Positions 1-12,362 of a stretch of 64,000 nt of DNA are shown piece after piece. The stretch spans positions 310,001 through 374,000 of the forward strand of contig JACKQL020000025.1 in NCBI GenBank assembly GCA_018296165.2, in the 5' to 3' direction. Source of the stretch: Termitomyces sp. T153. Its lineage: Eukaryota > Basidiomycota > Agaricomycetes > Agaricales > Lyophyllaceae. The position numbers were made by a program, and so were the translations under genes. Positions within the stretch are counted from its first letter, which is position 1; each line of letters starts with the position of its first letter. Below the pieces are notes generated by a model. That model was not told the DNA's origin and searched no databases. It saw only the letters and a program-made list of their open reading frames with translations.

Positions 1-3000
1 TTTCTTCAGCCGTGCTGGAACCTCCGCTTTCACCTTCCATTGCTCGGGCCCTTTTGGACTCTCGAAAAATTACTACATTCTATTGTCATCAAGTTGCGGC
101 AATCCATGCACTTGCTCAAAACAAACATGTCATTGTTTCTACAAGCACAGCGTCAGGAAAAAGTGTCATATATCAGGTTTGTTGACGACCTCTCTACCTC
201 TCACTCCCGATTCAAGCCCTCTGCTTAGGTACCGGTGCTTCGATTTTTGGAGGCTGATTCCAGCGCTACAGCGATTTTTGTCTATCCGACCAAAGTCTAG
301 CTTCTAACTCCTGGTCATTCACCATTTCTGACGATCATTCTCCATCAGGCACTTGCGCAGGATCAAAAGGCTGCTATGGAACAGCTTCTATCTACATGTA
401 CAAGTCTCCGGGACCTCGAAGTATGCATTCAGAATTTGTTGCATGGAAGATAGTACTAAAGATACAGGTTGCTACATATGATGGAGACACTCCTCAGGAG
501 CTTCGTTCAGGTAAAATGCCCTCTGCATCACTTTTATGAATATCCTGAAGCCTTGCATTAATTACCCCGTAGAAGTGCGAGAAACGGCTTCAATAATTTT
601 TACTAATTTCGTACGAGCCAAGACAAGTATTTTTTGGTAGATCTAGGCTGATGTCTACAAGGACATGATCCATGCATCCATATTGCCACAGGAGGAATTA
701 TGGCGAAAGTCAGTTCCGATATACGAGGTACTTGCAGAAGTTTGAACATTTTCTAGATTTCTCAAGAATATCAAAGTAACTCTTCACATATGTTGGGATA
801 TGTCGAAACTTATTTTTTCTCTAAAAAGCTTATAGTTGTCGACGAATTGCATTATTATTCTGGTCTATTTGGAAGGCATCTACATTCTTCCTCATTAGAG
901 TCAATGTATATCTAAACCTATTTGTACAGTCATGTGGCCCTGATTTTGAGGCGTCTCAGAAGAGTTTGCGCCGCGGTTGGAAGTATATCATTTTGGTTTT
1001 ATTATGGCCTTGTTTGCTTACATCGCGTTGCAAGATCGTCGTATCCTGTTCGTCTCCTGTAGTGCAACAATAACGAATCCTCAAGCACACATGTCAAAGA
1101 TGTTTGGTCTCGCACCTGAAGAAGTAGAGGCTATTACAAAAGATGGAGCACCCTCTGGACCCAAAGACTTTTTAGTCTGGAATCCACCGCATATTGACGA
1201 AAAAGTGCCAAGCCTAGGCCGTTATAGTTCTCTAGCAGAGGCTACGGGCCTAATGAGGTTCCTTATGAAAAAAGGGGTTCGCGTCATTCTATTTTGCAAA
1301 GTAAGTGCCCCCTTTGAATGATATGTCAGGTATGACTTAAAGAAGGTTTCAAAGATTCGAAAGGTCTGCGAGCTTGTATGTATTAAGCTAATTATCATTA
1401 TCCATCATCCCATTGACAAACTCGATTAGGCCATGAAAACACTTCGCGCGGATTTGAGCAGTGAAGGACGTTTTGATATACTGGAGCGAACAATGCCGTA
1501 CCGAGGAGGTCAGAATCTTTCAAAAAGGTCTATCAAATATTAATGATCATCGTCACAGGGTACTCCCGAGAGGTCTACTCCTTCAAATTTCTCTGATGCG
1601 AATCGCTGATGTTACACTATCGACACAGGACCGACGTCGGATCGAACAAGATGCCTTCAATGGACGCCTTCTTGGTGTAGTGGCTACAAACGCGTTAGAA
1701 CTCGGAGTCGATATAGGTGTCCTAGATGCCGTTATCATGCTGGGTTTTCCTGTAACTATTGCAGGCTTTGTAAACGAAAATCTTTTCTCATTAACTATGA
1801 AGGCTGACAGACCCATACAGAGACAACAAGCCGGAAGGGCAGGCCGCCGATCTCGAGACTCGCTTGCTGTACTGGTGGCAGATTCATATCCGATAGACCA
1901 GTACTATGTCGCTCATCCAGAAGACTTATTCGAGAAATCTAATGATGATCTCATCATTGACCTCGAGAGTAAACCACTGCTTGAAGGTAATGTGGCTGAT
2001 TTACTCGGCGTCTCCCTTCAACTCATATTTCTCTTCTCAGCACACTTGCAGTGCGCAGCACAAGAGATGCCACTATCTAATGAAGACGAAAAGTACTTCG
2101 GAGCTCTCTTCAAAGAAGTATGTGAATCTCATCTTGTCAAGGATCACGACGGCTGGTAATCAATTGGGAACCTCATAATATCTTCAATTAACAACGACAT
2201 ATGCAGGTATCATACTCATCCAGAATTTCTCCCATTTCCATCAAAGTTTATATCCATTCGTAAGATTATTACTTGATCGTTAGGTCAAAGTGACTGACTG
2301 ATTGGTCTGCAGGTGGCACACAAGAAGAAACGTATGCTGTAGTGAATGTTACAAAGGCTGAGCCATGTAGTGGAAAGGGTTCAATTCTGGAAGAAGTCGA
2401 AATCACTCGTGCAATCTTCGAGATATACGAAGGCGGTGTGGTACGGCCCATATTCTACTACATTGCTTCATGCTCAGATACAAATATTTTCTCAGTTCAT
2501 GCATCAGGGTCTTACATTCATTGTAAACTTGATCTTTTACTTGCCGGTTCTGCTGCCTGAGATCAGTCGTTAGGTCAAGGAAGTTAGCCATGATTCAAAG
2601 ATTGCATATGTCACCAGAGCCGATGTTAGCTGGATAACTTCTCCAAGGTGATCCCCCCCTCTACCGTTTATAGTGCTTCTGTGTGCTCATGATTTCACTA
2701 GAGATTTTACGCACGTCTCTGTTGTCCGCTGAACTGCCATATTCTCATGGATTCTCTAGCAATATTGACGCCGTTCAAACATACCGTATCAAGGAAATTA
2801 GAGGTTCACTTCACCGGGCATATTATGGCAGGACGTTCCTTTTCTTCCCTTTTCCATGTCATATTACTAAGGTAACGAAATGTCAATAGGGGTCACTGTT
2901 GAAATCAAAGTTTTTGGTGAGTGTCGTCGCGCCCAATGGCATCGATACAGTATCCATGTGTTCAATGAAATGTGTGTAAGGATTCTTCAAGATCAGGTCA

Positions 3001-3792
3001 AGTCCGAGTCCTTATCTCGTTTTCTGTCTCTGACCGACGGGTACAGGAATAAGGTTATTCTAGAAGCTGTGGACCTTGAAACTCCCACTTGGCAACGTGA
3101 AACGACCGGCGTTTGGATTGATGTTCCAAAGTCACTGCTGGAGCTGTTTCTGTTCAAAGGGATAAATCCTGCCGAGGCAATCCATGCAGCGCAACACGCT
3201 GTTTTGAATCGATTCTCATTGGCTCAAGACCTGAGAACAGAGTGTAAGACTGCAGAGAAGGAATACAAGATGACAGAGTCCAAACGAAAAAGACCTGCAA
3301 GGTGTAACCTACGTATATCGATCAACGAGCCACACACTCACAGAATCCAGGTTGATATTTTACGACGCTATCGATAAGGGAGGTGGGGTTGCGGCGAAAG
3401 CGCTCGACCATGGTAGGTTAAGATCGTCTAACTTCTGATAGATGTTCCTGACAGCCTCGCTAGTGAATCAACTTTTGCGGCAGGCATGTAATGCTATGGA
3501 GTGTTGTGAATGTAACGAAGGTTGTACCCAGTGTGAGTTCTATTCAATTGCAAGATGAGACATCGTTAAGGCCATCCCATGTCCATCGCCATTAGGTTGT
3601 CAAAGCTCTTTTTGTAAAGAAAACAACCTTGTGTGCTCAAAGCTTGGAGCACACCTTATCCTGAAATGTTTGCTTGGGACAGAAATTGACCCTGACAGCG
3701 TCCCGATACAGAACGATGTCCAGAAATCGAGGACTGTTGTTGAAGCAGAAATGGTCCATGCCATTGAGGGTGTCCAAGTAGAAACTAGCTAA
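1..3792 (+). CDS. HRQ1: HRQ1-type RecQ-family ATP-dependent DNA helicase (5' partial)
   Basis: The 3' part of a multi-exon superfamily 2 helicase gene whose start lies before the window. Visible in order: a Walker A-like STASGKS segment near 140-165; a DELH box in a VVDELHYYSG context near 838-870; motif III SCSATITNP near 1057-1080; and a second RecA lobe with ATNALELGVDIG (1685-1720) and RQQAGRAGRR (1824-1853, after an intron). The Cys-rich C-terminal DUF1998-like domain follows, with CNAMECCECNEGCTQC near 3486-3533. The stop codon is at 3790-3792. HRQ1 proteins are RecQ4-like 3'-5' helicases that act in DNA crosslink repair and genome stability; that role comes from the family. Introns of about 50 nt explain the apparent frame changes. 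It is convergent with the next gene, with only 36 bp between stop codons. Confidence 0.9.
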
Positions 3793-3828
3793 AGGTGACA
3801 TGGGCAATAGTGTGATGGCATGGTAGAC

Positions 3829-6800
3829 CTAAGCAAGTGGATCAAAATCGCCCCAGTCATCCTTCGACGGCTGTTTAGAGCTTCCCCAGGTAGGACCAGG
3901 GGGTTTTGAAGGTGCCAACATGCTTCCCATTCCTGGTGGAGTAGCGACAGGAAGGGCGAAGGATGCGGGTTGTGATGGGGCATGCGGAGCAACCGAAAAG
4001 CCTCCCAAGGGAAGAGTAGTTTGTTTTACCGCTGTTGCAGGCTCGAGTGAAATGTTATAGTTAGGTTTCTGTTGCCCAGGAGCCAAAGGCGGCGGCAAAA
4101 GAGTATGATTTGACTTCTGCGAAGGGGATAACGATTGTGAATAGGTTTGTTGTACGTTAGGAGCTAGGCGAGATGGTATTTGAGAAGTTGATGTGGTTGA
4201 TGTATGCATGGACGGAGGTGGTAATGGAAACAGTTTTCTTCCTTGTAAGGGAGTGGCCAGCGATGGACCATTTGAGGTTGTTGTTGGAGTTTGAGCCTTC
4301 GAAGCCTAGGCACGATAATCTACGTTAGTACGACTGTACTTCCTGCGCATTTCGACACATACACTATCCTCATTGAAGATACTGCCCCAGACATCGTCAT
4401 CCCACGATGTGTCAACTGTCGTGTCCGTATGAATGGGCTTGTCATTTGTTCCACCGACTAGACTCTCAAAATCCACGGTACCGACAAAGCTCCTTGTAGA
4501 GGCACCATTGATAGCTGTAGCAGAACGATCTTCTAATCGCTGAGAATCTCGCAGAAACTGGTCGTGTTCTTTCTCTACTCTGTCTCCCAACTTTTTTATT
4601 ACTTCCATAAACCTATGAAATTGTGAGACATTTAGCACTAGAACTCAAATTTAGCAACATGGACATTTCACGAGGAAAATAATCGTACATGGTCCAATGG
4701 ACATTGACCATAACTGTGGTAGAACAAGGGTGGCAACAGCTTCACGATCGACCTTGAAGCCCATGGCTTCGTGGACTAGAAGGGTTGCCATCTAAAAGTT
4801 GCTGTCTGTCAATAGATTATATATGCTGTAACGATCGACGAACCATGACAGCAGGTTCTTTCGTGCGTATCTTGGAAAGAAGAGGTACCAGCTTCTGTGT
4901 CAAGCTCGTCTGGTGGAGAGAATTGACATGGTTGAATGACTTTCAGACATCTATATACTCACTTGGTCCAAGGTCTTCACCATCGTGAGAAATGTTACGA
5001 GGGTGGCGACTTTAACGCTTAGTATCCGGGTCTTGGTAAATACAAGCTAGAGAAAAAAATGAGTCAATCGGACACAGAAAAATGATCTTGTCTTACAGCA
5101 ACGCGTGGGAATAGCACGCCTTGCACTTCAGCATAGTCAATGGTTTCACAAAGGTCCGGTATAGTTTTCAGGGCACGCTCTTGGACCTTGACTGATGTCA
5201 GGGATACAACGAAACAGACGAAGGAGATCCATACAGTTGCATGTTCGGATTCAAGTGCATTATAGACCAAAGGTAAAACATCTGTGTGCGTGTCACTGTC
5301 AGATTAAGGGGGTGGAAAAGGCAGTTTGAAGGACTCACGTTCTCTGAAGACATGTTTCTCTGTCTTACTCTGGAGCATTCCGAGATTGTCCAGAAGCGTA
5401 AGCATATTCTGTGGTGGTTCTTTAATACTGAACAGAGGCCTGAGGCTAGGAAGGACAGTGCTGGCGAATTGGGCAGGTGACAATATTGTTGAGATGGCAA
5501 AGACATTCGGTAAAATGTACGGTAAAAGATGAGTGTCCTTCATCTGCATTTGGTCAGAATCAGTAAGAGTCGATAACCTCGAGGCGGGGGACATTACTTC
5601 TTCAACAAGCGATGGCAAAATTTTTCGTGTTCGTAAACCCTCGGAAAACTTGTCCAAGACACCTGTGAGCCCTTTCATGAACGATATTTTCTCTTCTCTG
5701 GTTTTCGACGTAAAATTAGAGCGATCAAGGAAATTCAGAGTAGATATCGGCAGCGATGAGAAGAATGGGTGCGACGGAAGCGTTGAAGGTGTTGGTCTGG
5801 TGCTCGCATGGCGAGTAATGAGTGATCGCAGAAGACCTGAATAAACTTTCAAAAAAAGAAGAGAGTCAGGTACGTGAGGGTTATACCTTGCAGTGTATGA
5901 TCAAGGGCCTCTATGCCTGTCACAGCCTTCCCAGCGTGCTCTCTCAAACCTCCCAAGCTACCATGAGTTTTGTAGGGAGTTTTGCCTTTGCAGTGCACAA
6001 CATAGATGACGCAGCCAAGGGAATACATGTCAGAGGCCGTGAGCAATTGTTCGTCAAGGGCGTACTCCGGTGCTAGGTAAGGTGAGAAGGCGTCAATTAT
6101 CAGAAATAGAGAACATACCCATATAATCGAAGGAGCGCTGAATATACCCAGGGACACGTCCATCGAACGTCGGAAACTCCCACCGAGAGGGAGTACCTCC
6201 AGGTCCAATTAATGGAATTGTGAGACCAAGGCCAGAGATCTTCCAATCTCCCTGATAATGCATGAAGACAGGGACCTTTTACACGTTTCATCATCATACT
6301 TACAGCACCATTGAGTATGATGGTCTCCGGGGTTATATTCGTATGTATCAGCTGCGCTGACGAATGCAGGAACGAAAGACCTCTACATATCTGGAGGATA
6401 CCTTTCTGAATCTGGAGGCTCTGTGTCAATTTCACGGATCGGGAGGGTACACTCGTCGCGTAACGAACCTCGACTTCATCCAATTCGACAATTGACGAAG
6501 TTCTTCCACCTCCGGCGATCGACAGTTCCAGAGACGACAACACCGGTTCAGTTGCGAAGATTAATTCATTTCTAGTCTCTTCTAGAGGTTCCACCATCTC
6601 TGCAACGCGGCCAGTTGCCATACATCATCACGAGATAGAATTATAATGATACTCACCCAAGATAGATGGATGTCGAAGTCGGCCAAGCGCAGACGCCTAT
6701 CGTTAAGGTATACATAATTTATATAGAAGATATCAATAATATCTACCTCGGCTTTCATGACCTCGAGTGTTCTCTCTTTCGCAGGAATGCCCAATCTCTC

Positions 6801-7037
6801 CATATCCGAACCCTTCTTGTCAAAACTCCACACTGAGACGCGTTTTTTCGTGACCCTGTGTGTTGCAGACTGAACCTTCCATAAGCCTATGGTCAAAGTC
6901 GGCGACAAGGGTGTTGAAGCACGGAGTGAGGTGCCAGGTTGGCCAGGAGTACCTGGCCGACTTCCAGTCGAGGGGCCAATATCATAAGATTGCGAGATAG
7001 CCGTACGAGAGAAGAATGATGTAGCCGCAGCAAACAT
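3829..7037 (-). CDS. SCY1: Scy1/SCYL2-like pseudokinase with HEAT-type C-terminal region
   Basis: A minus-strand multi-exon gene. The start is set at the ATG at 7037 (MFAAATSFFSRTAIS), just before the conserved GLWKVQSATHRVTKKRVSVW segment of SCY1-like proteins. The kinase fold is degenerate: the catalytic loop reads HTNITPE instead of HRDLKPE and the DFG position reads GLG, so it is a pseudokinase, as in known SCYL proteins. Later exons read SDMYSLGCVIY, then HEAT-like helices (for example EHATVQERALKTIPDLCE). The low-complexity Ser/Pro/Gly-rich tail ends in DDWGDFDPLA, with the stop at 3829-3831. Family role: clathrin-coat and Golgi/endosome trafficking. The name is secure at family level; whether it is closer to SCYL1 or SCYL2 was not tested, but the N-terminal segment favours SCYL2. 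Confidence 0.88.
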
Positions 7038-7544
7038 ACTACCTTCTGAGAGGGAGGTGGTGGACTTGACCAAACTAGAGACTTCCAAATTGTTGAACCA
7101 CGTGCTGCGAGTTTCCAACCGCTCGTCAATTGTGGATATTTAAGTACGGCATGACCGTAGCAAGTTCCCCTCTCAAACTCAATGTTCCTCTAAAACAAGC
7201 TGTCTCTACTTTACGCGACTCGATTCAGTCCTGACGAAGATAAGGCCTAAGGTCCAAGGTTCATCTCAACATCTGGTATTTGCCAAGTGTGGGCACTTGA
7301 GATGCAGACTGGCATATGGACGGATATGGCGTCGTCATCGTCGGTTGCTAGGCGCATTGACCCATCATACTGGGGCGAAGTATTTCACACTGAAAAAGTG
7401 GATTGGACATAGGCATTCTGAGTTGAGATTGGGAACATGGCAGGTGTGCAGACCCTGTATATACGGCTAGTCAGTTGCAAGGTTACGTAATGCGTGTAGG
7501 CCACTCTCAGGCCGGAGCTTCTTCAATATACCCCACAGTCTACC
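7038..7544. promoter_or_regulatory. Divergent intergenic promoter region (SCY1 / HIBADH)
   Basis: This 507-bp gap separates two divergent start codons and must carry both promoters. A TATATA sequence lies at 7458-7463, about 82 bp upstream of the HIBADH ATG, a plausible TATA box for that gene. I see no coding exon or repeat here. Confidence 0.5.
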
Positions 7545-8765
7545 ATGAGGTCTTCTGCTCGTTGTTTCAAGGCTCTGGAACGTATCTACCTGCGTCACAG
7601 GAGTACGAGTTTCATCGGGCTTGGGCGCATGGGGCATGAGATGGCCTTGAATCTGTTCTCAAAACAATTCATCAAGAATGTTGATACCCATTTTGTTGTG
7701 TGCGACGCGATTCCGGACAGCTCTCGCGCATTTGCAGATAAATTCCTCGGCCAGTTTCCTCGAGCTAAGCTGGCCATTGCATCGACACCCGAAGAGTGAG
7801 TAAGATCGCTCTGCAGTAGTCACGCGTTGTAACGAAGGATAGAGCGACACTGGCCTCGCAGACCATTATCACAATGCTACCATCTTCCCCCGAGGTCAAG
7901 ACTGTCTATACAGAAGGCATTCTTCCTGTTCTTCACAAACTCCCACCCGAACAGGCGCATGGCACCCTTTGCATCGATTCAACAACGTTGGACGTTTCCG
8001 TGGCTAAACAAGTGGCGGCAGACGTCATTAGCGCAGGGGCCGAGATGGTGGATGCTCCTGTCTCGGGTGGTGCGTAACAAAGATTCCAGGTTAGGTTCAA
8101 ATGACAAGACTCCTGCTGCTAGGCGTAACGGGTGCGAAAGCGGGAACTTTGTCATTCTTGGTCGGGGGAAGCGACGCATCATTCAAGCGTTGCGAAAGTA
8201 TTCTCTCCTTGATGGGGCAACGAATCATCCATTGCGGGAGTTCGGGTTCCGGGCTAGGAGCGAAAATATGTAATAACGTGAGCGAAATATTCTTTCGAGA
8301 TATGAGGTACTCGTGTCTAAATACAACATTCGCAGTTGGTGCTTGGAGCACAACAAATTGTCGTTGGGGAAGCCATGCTACTGGGGCAACGTTTAGGACT
8401 TGATCCGGGTATTCTGGCAGGAGTGATCAACAGTAGCACGGGAGGATGTTGGGCATCGTCTGTAAACAATCCTGTGCCATCGTCCCTAGAGGGAAAGTCA
8501 CCACCATGTGAACGAGATTACGAGGGCGGCTTTGCAACAGTATTGATGTTGAAGGTAAGAAGATTTCATGCGGAAAAAATGCGTGTTGAGGACATCTTTT
8601 CAGGACATGGGGCTTGCCAAAGATGTTGCTGAACAAAGCAAGAGTCCGATACCACTAGGAGAGGCGGCAGAAGAATTGTATAGGCAGGTAATCAGGGAAC
8701 AGCCTGACCTCGCGCGGAAAGATTTTTCAAGTGTGTACCGATACCTGGAGAAGAAAAAGATGTGA
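7545..8765 (+). CDS. 3-hydroxyisobutyrate dehydrogenase, mitochondrial
   Basis: NAD-dependent beta-hydroxyacid dehydrogenase that oxidises 3-hydroxyisobutyrate in valine breakdown. The start at 7545 gives a basic, hydroxylated leader ([20 protein letters not shown]) typical of mitochondrial import. Next come the dinucleotide-binding motif FIGLGRMG, the substrate-binding motif [18 protein letters not shown] split by an intron near 8066-8129, and the catalytic-lysine motif GLGAKICNN. The C-terminal helices include [13 protein letters not shown] and end ...YRYLEKKKM at 8765. Four exons are joined by introns at about 7800-7845, 8067-8130, 8278-8337 and 8553-8604. All key residues are present and the length is normal. 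Confidence 0.93.
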
Positions 8766-8833
8766 TTAGTTACGTAAGATAATAATAGATGACATACGAA
8801 TAGTTATTTTGAAGCAAGTTTGGACTTACGACA

Positions 8834-10599
8834 ATGACTTCCAAACCATCTGTGATCATTTTTGGTCAGTTCTCTGCCTTCTTCGATCCCGAATCCCATT
8901 CATAGCCCATCAGGTGGTCTCAACACCATCTCCCGCGCCCTGGTCGCTCTCCTTGTTCCTTTAGATGCTGAACCACTCGTCTCTGTACGTGTCTTTTACC
9001 CCACAACATTCATCCATCTTGACTGTGACCCAACAAGCATCTAAGAATTGTCGATAAATTCTCAGTCGTCCCTGCTACAACGTATGTGCACCTGCATTCT
9101 ACGCGCACCATTGTTCATCATCTCCTTTCTAGATATATCGGTGCCGAATTTCCAAAGATCCTTGATAATCCTCTTGTTGAGTACAGGCAAGCTAATTTGA
9201 CCGTACCTGGTTCGTTCGATGATAGTGCTTCCTTCTATCGCGTTCTCATTTGTTGTTCACAGCGGTCGTTGCTTCCTGTTTCGAGCCTCCTGAAGGACAG
9301 GCTCCCTATGACTATGTATTCGACTATACAGGTGAAGTTCGGAACGATCGAACAGAGATGGTCAGTACTTACATCGTACGGACGTCATCTCAATAACACT
9401 GACAGTACTCAAGATCCAAATAAACACTACCCTCAATATTTCTCGGTTGATCGGCCTCGAGGCGGCGAAGCACAAGGTCAAGGCATTCGTCCGAATCCAG
9501 CTACCTTTCTATGACACTGGTAGTTCGAGTAAATCTCAACATACTGAGAAGGATGATATCAAGCCCGTAAACACGATTGGCATATGGTGGCACGAAACAC
9601 TACGTGTTCTTGCTGCTATCAAGGGGTATGGTTTTCTTCTCATGTCAGCCAAATATCACCTGTCTGACCTTTCCTAGCCTGAATCTGGTCATCCTGCGGA
9701 CCGGCTTTGTGTATGGACCCTACACCAATTATGGAATCAGTATGCAATCTTGTGCCTCAGTACAGTGTTGTCACCTATCCTTTTATCACAGTTACATCGG
9801 GCATCACCGTTGCCTCTGTATATGGTTACCTTAAGAAGCCTATGAAGTCTATGTAAACATCAGTTCCTCCGGCACCTCTTATGACACTGATTGTATTTCT
9901 AGGTGGTCGCCAGGCAAGAACCCGAACAATACTGTCAATGTGGCAGACGTCGCTGGTGCTGCCTGGGCATGCGCAGAATGGATTGGCCCCCTCGGTCGTA
10001 CCGAGGCAAATGTACTTGCGGGCGAGGAGATTCTATTCCATAATGACAAGAAAAAGGTTAGGGAGGTTGAAGGAATGCCACCACATGATCAGAAACTGAT
10101 CGCGCCGCTATTCAATCTTGTGAGTACATCCTAATAGTATCACCTCGAAGGTTTGAGTCATATTGGTATCCCTAGGTCGATGATTCTAATAGCACTCTCC
10201 TGAGCATTGGCGAGGTCGTCACGTCTTATTTTGGAACGACCTTTGAATTTTTTACCTTCGTTGAGAATGCTGCTATGAAGGCTTGTCGAGCGATCAACCG
10301 ATGCATTAACGATACTGACCTTTCTATAGCTTACGGGTGACCATGTAGAAGAAATTAATGAACATCATGTCAGCGGATGGACTGAGATGATTACTACATC
10401 GAAGCCTCCTATCCCAAATACGCCGCTTTCAGCATACATGGATAGCTTTGCGCTTGCGAAGCATGTGCTTGCTTATAACAACACGAAGATCAAAGAGGTT
10501 ATTGGCTACAATTTGAAGAAGCCCTTCTTCAACCACGAAGCAATCAAAGAAGTCATTGACAAATGGAAGGAGGAGGGCAGTTGGCCAAATCTCGACTAA
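8834..10599 (+). CDS. Atypical SDR / NAD-dependent epimerase-like protein
   Basis: The start codon at 8834 opens MTSKPSVIIF, followed across an intron by GGLNTISRALVALL, a Rossmann nucleotide-binding loop. Later exons read TYIGAEFPKILDNPLVEYRQANLTVP, VFDYTGE, NISRLIGLEAAKHKVKAFV, LVILRTGFVYGPYTNYG and VNVADVAGAAWACAEWI, the order seen in extended SDR/epimerase proteins. The C-terminus ends GSWPNLD at 10599. Where the YxxxK catalytic motif should be, the sequence is TIGIWWHETLRVL, so the usual Tyr/Lys pair looks absent. It could be a binding protein, a sensor or an enzyme with another mechanism. The substrate is unknown. It lies 68 bp downstream of HIBADH in the same direction. Confidence 0.8.
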
Positions 10600-11202
10600 T
10601 CTTCCCTATTGAATTTAGATGTATTACGTGCTCGGTTTTCCTTCATATATTCAGCTCCTCCAACCCTTCATCTTTTTTACCTTATAATTCATGGTAGAAT
10701 ACCTAATGTACATTCCTCTGGCTCTACCGGTTTGTAGATACCACCACCCAGTATTTTTTTCATCGATTGATATGGTCAATACCTGTAGCTTTTCGCCATT
10801 AAGAGTCTTCAAAGCTTCAGGACGGGCGCTAATTGAAAAAGTGCAGCTGCCGAAATGTGTAGTTCTTTATACGAAGTCATTCCTGGGTGCGCAATTCCGT
10901 TGCAAAAAGACACGTTTCAATTGTATTAAAAATTGATTTCTCTTAGAAACGTCCTTGAAATTACTGTTACAGGACCGAAGCCTAACAGATGATGACGAAA
11001 CCAATCCTTTCAAAGCGGGTCAATCCAAGGTCATATCCATTTCGAACATTGAACATTGAATATTACAAAAGCTTGGCCCAGCTACTGCCAATGACTATGT
11101 CCGGATTCTGGATCAGAATTACTCGGGGTTCCTCCGGGTTCCTGTGAACACACTCTTTATAAGTAGAACGATAGTGCGCTAGATAAACCGTCCACAATAT
11201 TC
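10600..11202. other. Intergenic, no gene seen
   Basis: 603 bp between two plus-strand genes. It holds an 81-codon ATG frame at 10691-10936 without recognisable features and a small repeated element (aacattg twice near 11046-11060). I take it as 3' flank of the SDR gene plus promoter of the cytochrome b561 gene. Confidence 0.5.
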
Positions 11203-12304
11203 ATGCTCCCTAAAGATACGACTGATCCTGAGGTTACGAGTCCAACAGAATACGAACTCCTTCCACCGTCTGTACCAAGTGAACAGCAACAATCTCTAAT
11301 GGGGCAAGAAGAGCACATGCTGAAGCCCGAAGGCAGGAAGGGTGATCATACTGCAATGTGTATAGTATTAGTGAGTGCCCTTCGTCTTCTATACGATCTT
11401 ATTCATATGATCATGGTTGTTTTTCCTAGGCATCTGTCTCTGTCAGTGTCCGTCATACCTAGCCTGGACTAGTATTTCATATTTCATTCAGGTCTTGGCC
11501 ATTGTCACATGGGTGGCTCTCCTGGCAAACAACCCCGTAGGTGCTGGGTGGTTTGCTTTCCATCCAACACTTCAAACCCTTGCGCTGGCCCTATTTACCT
11601 ACGGTATGTGTCGCTGTCAGTTTATTTCCTGCACTGCACTACGCTGAACTAGTAACTCAGGTATCCTGACCCTCCAACCAACTTCACAACCGAAGACCAA
11701 AACAGCGGGCTTCCGCAGGCATCAGGCAGCCATTTTCTTTGTAGGATTCCCAGCCATCATGTTGGGGACTAGCGCCATTGCATACAACAAATGGATACAT
11801 AACAGGCAACACATGACGACTTGGCATGGGGTATGTCCGGCACTAGATCCTTCTCAATATGTTCTAACGTCCATGGTCAAGTCTTTTGGATACATGTCTC
11901 TGACCTGGATTCTAATACAGGTATGCCTGGGAGGGGGAAGTGTATGGTTTAAGGGTGCTGCATTTGGTGGAGGGGCCAAAGCAAAGGCTTTGTGGAAGTA
12001 CCATCGGTGAGCTCACCTGTTCAACACAATTGATCAATCTTGCTGATCTCTTCCTTAGACTTTCGGGTTACATCCTGTTCCCCACACTGATGTTCACTGT
12101 ATATCTAGGAGGTTATTGGTCTCACTGGGGAAACACAGTTGTGCCTTCTGGTATTCTTCGCTTTGCCACTTACATCGTAGCTCCTCTCCTAGCCGTTATC
12201 GGAGTCATTGCGCGTGTTAGGTATGCTATCTCAAGGTATGTCCTGTGGGCTGGACAACTCATGCACTTTTCATTTTCAGACCATCGAAGATGAACTTTTC
12301 ATAA
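11203..12304 (+). CDS. Cytochrome b561-domain membrane protein
   Basis: Predicted multi-pass di-heme transmembrane electron carrier (ascorbate or ferric-chelate reductase superfamily). After an acidic cytosolic N-terminus of about 50 residues, hydrophobic segments follow in order: CIVLVLAIVTWVALLA, the FHPTLQTLALALFTYG helix, HQAAIFFVGFPAIMLGTSAIAY, SFGYMSLTWILIQVCLGGGSVWF, HRLSGYILFPTLMFTVYLGG and LRFATYIVAPLLAVIGVIARV. His residues in FHPTLQ, RRHQAA and KYHRLSGY occupy positions typical of b561 heme ligands. The last intron (about 12222-12279) joins to a tiny exon coding PSKMNFS, with the stop at 12302-12304. No DOMON domain is seen, so it is a stand-alone b561. The stop lies 58 bp from the convergent GEA1 stop. 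Confidence 0.82.
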
Positions 12305-12362
12305 AAATAATAGACGGGCTGTACCAATTCCTCTGTAAACATATTATCATCGTGTCATGTAG

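Noticed and set aside
10691..10936. Plus-strand 81-codon ATG frame
   Set aside because: No recognisable features, poor context and located in a normal promoter-size gap; likely chance.
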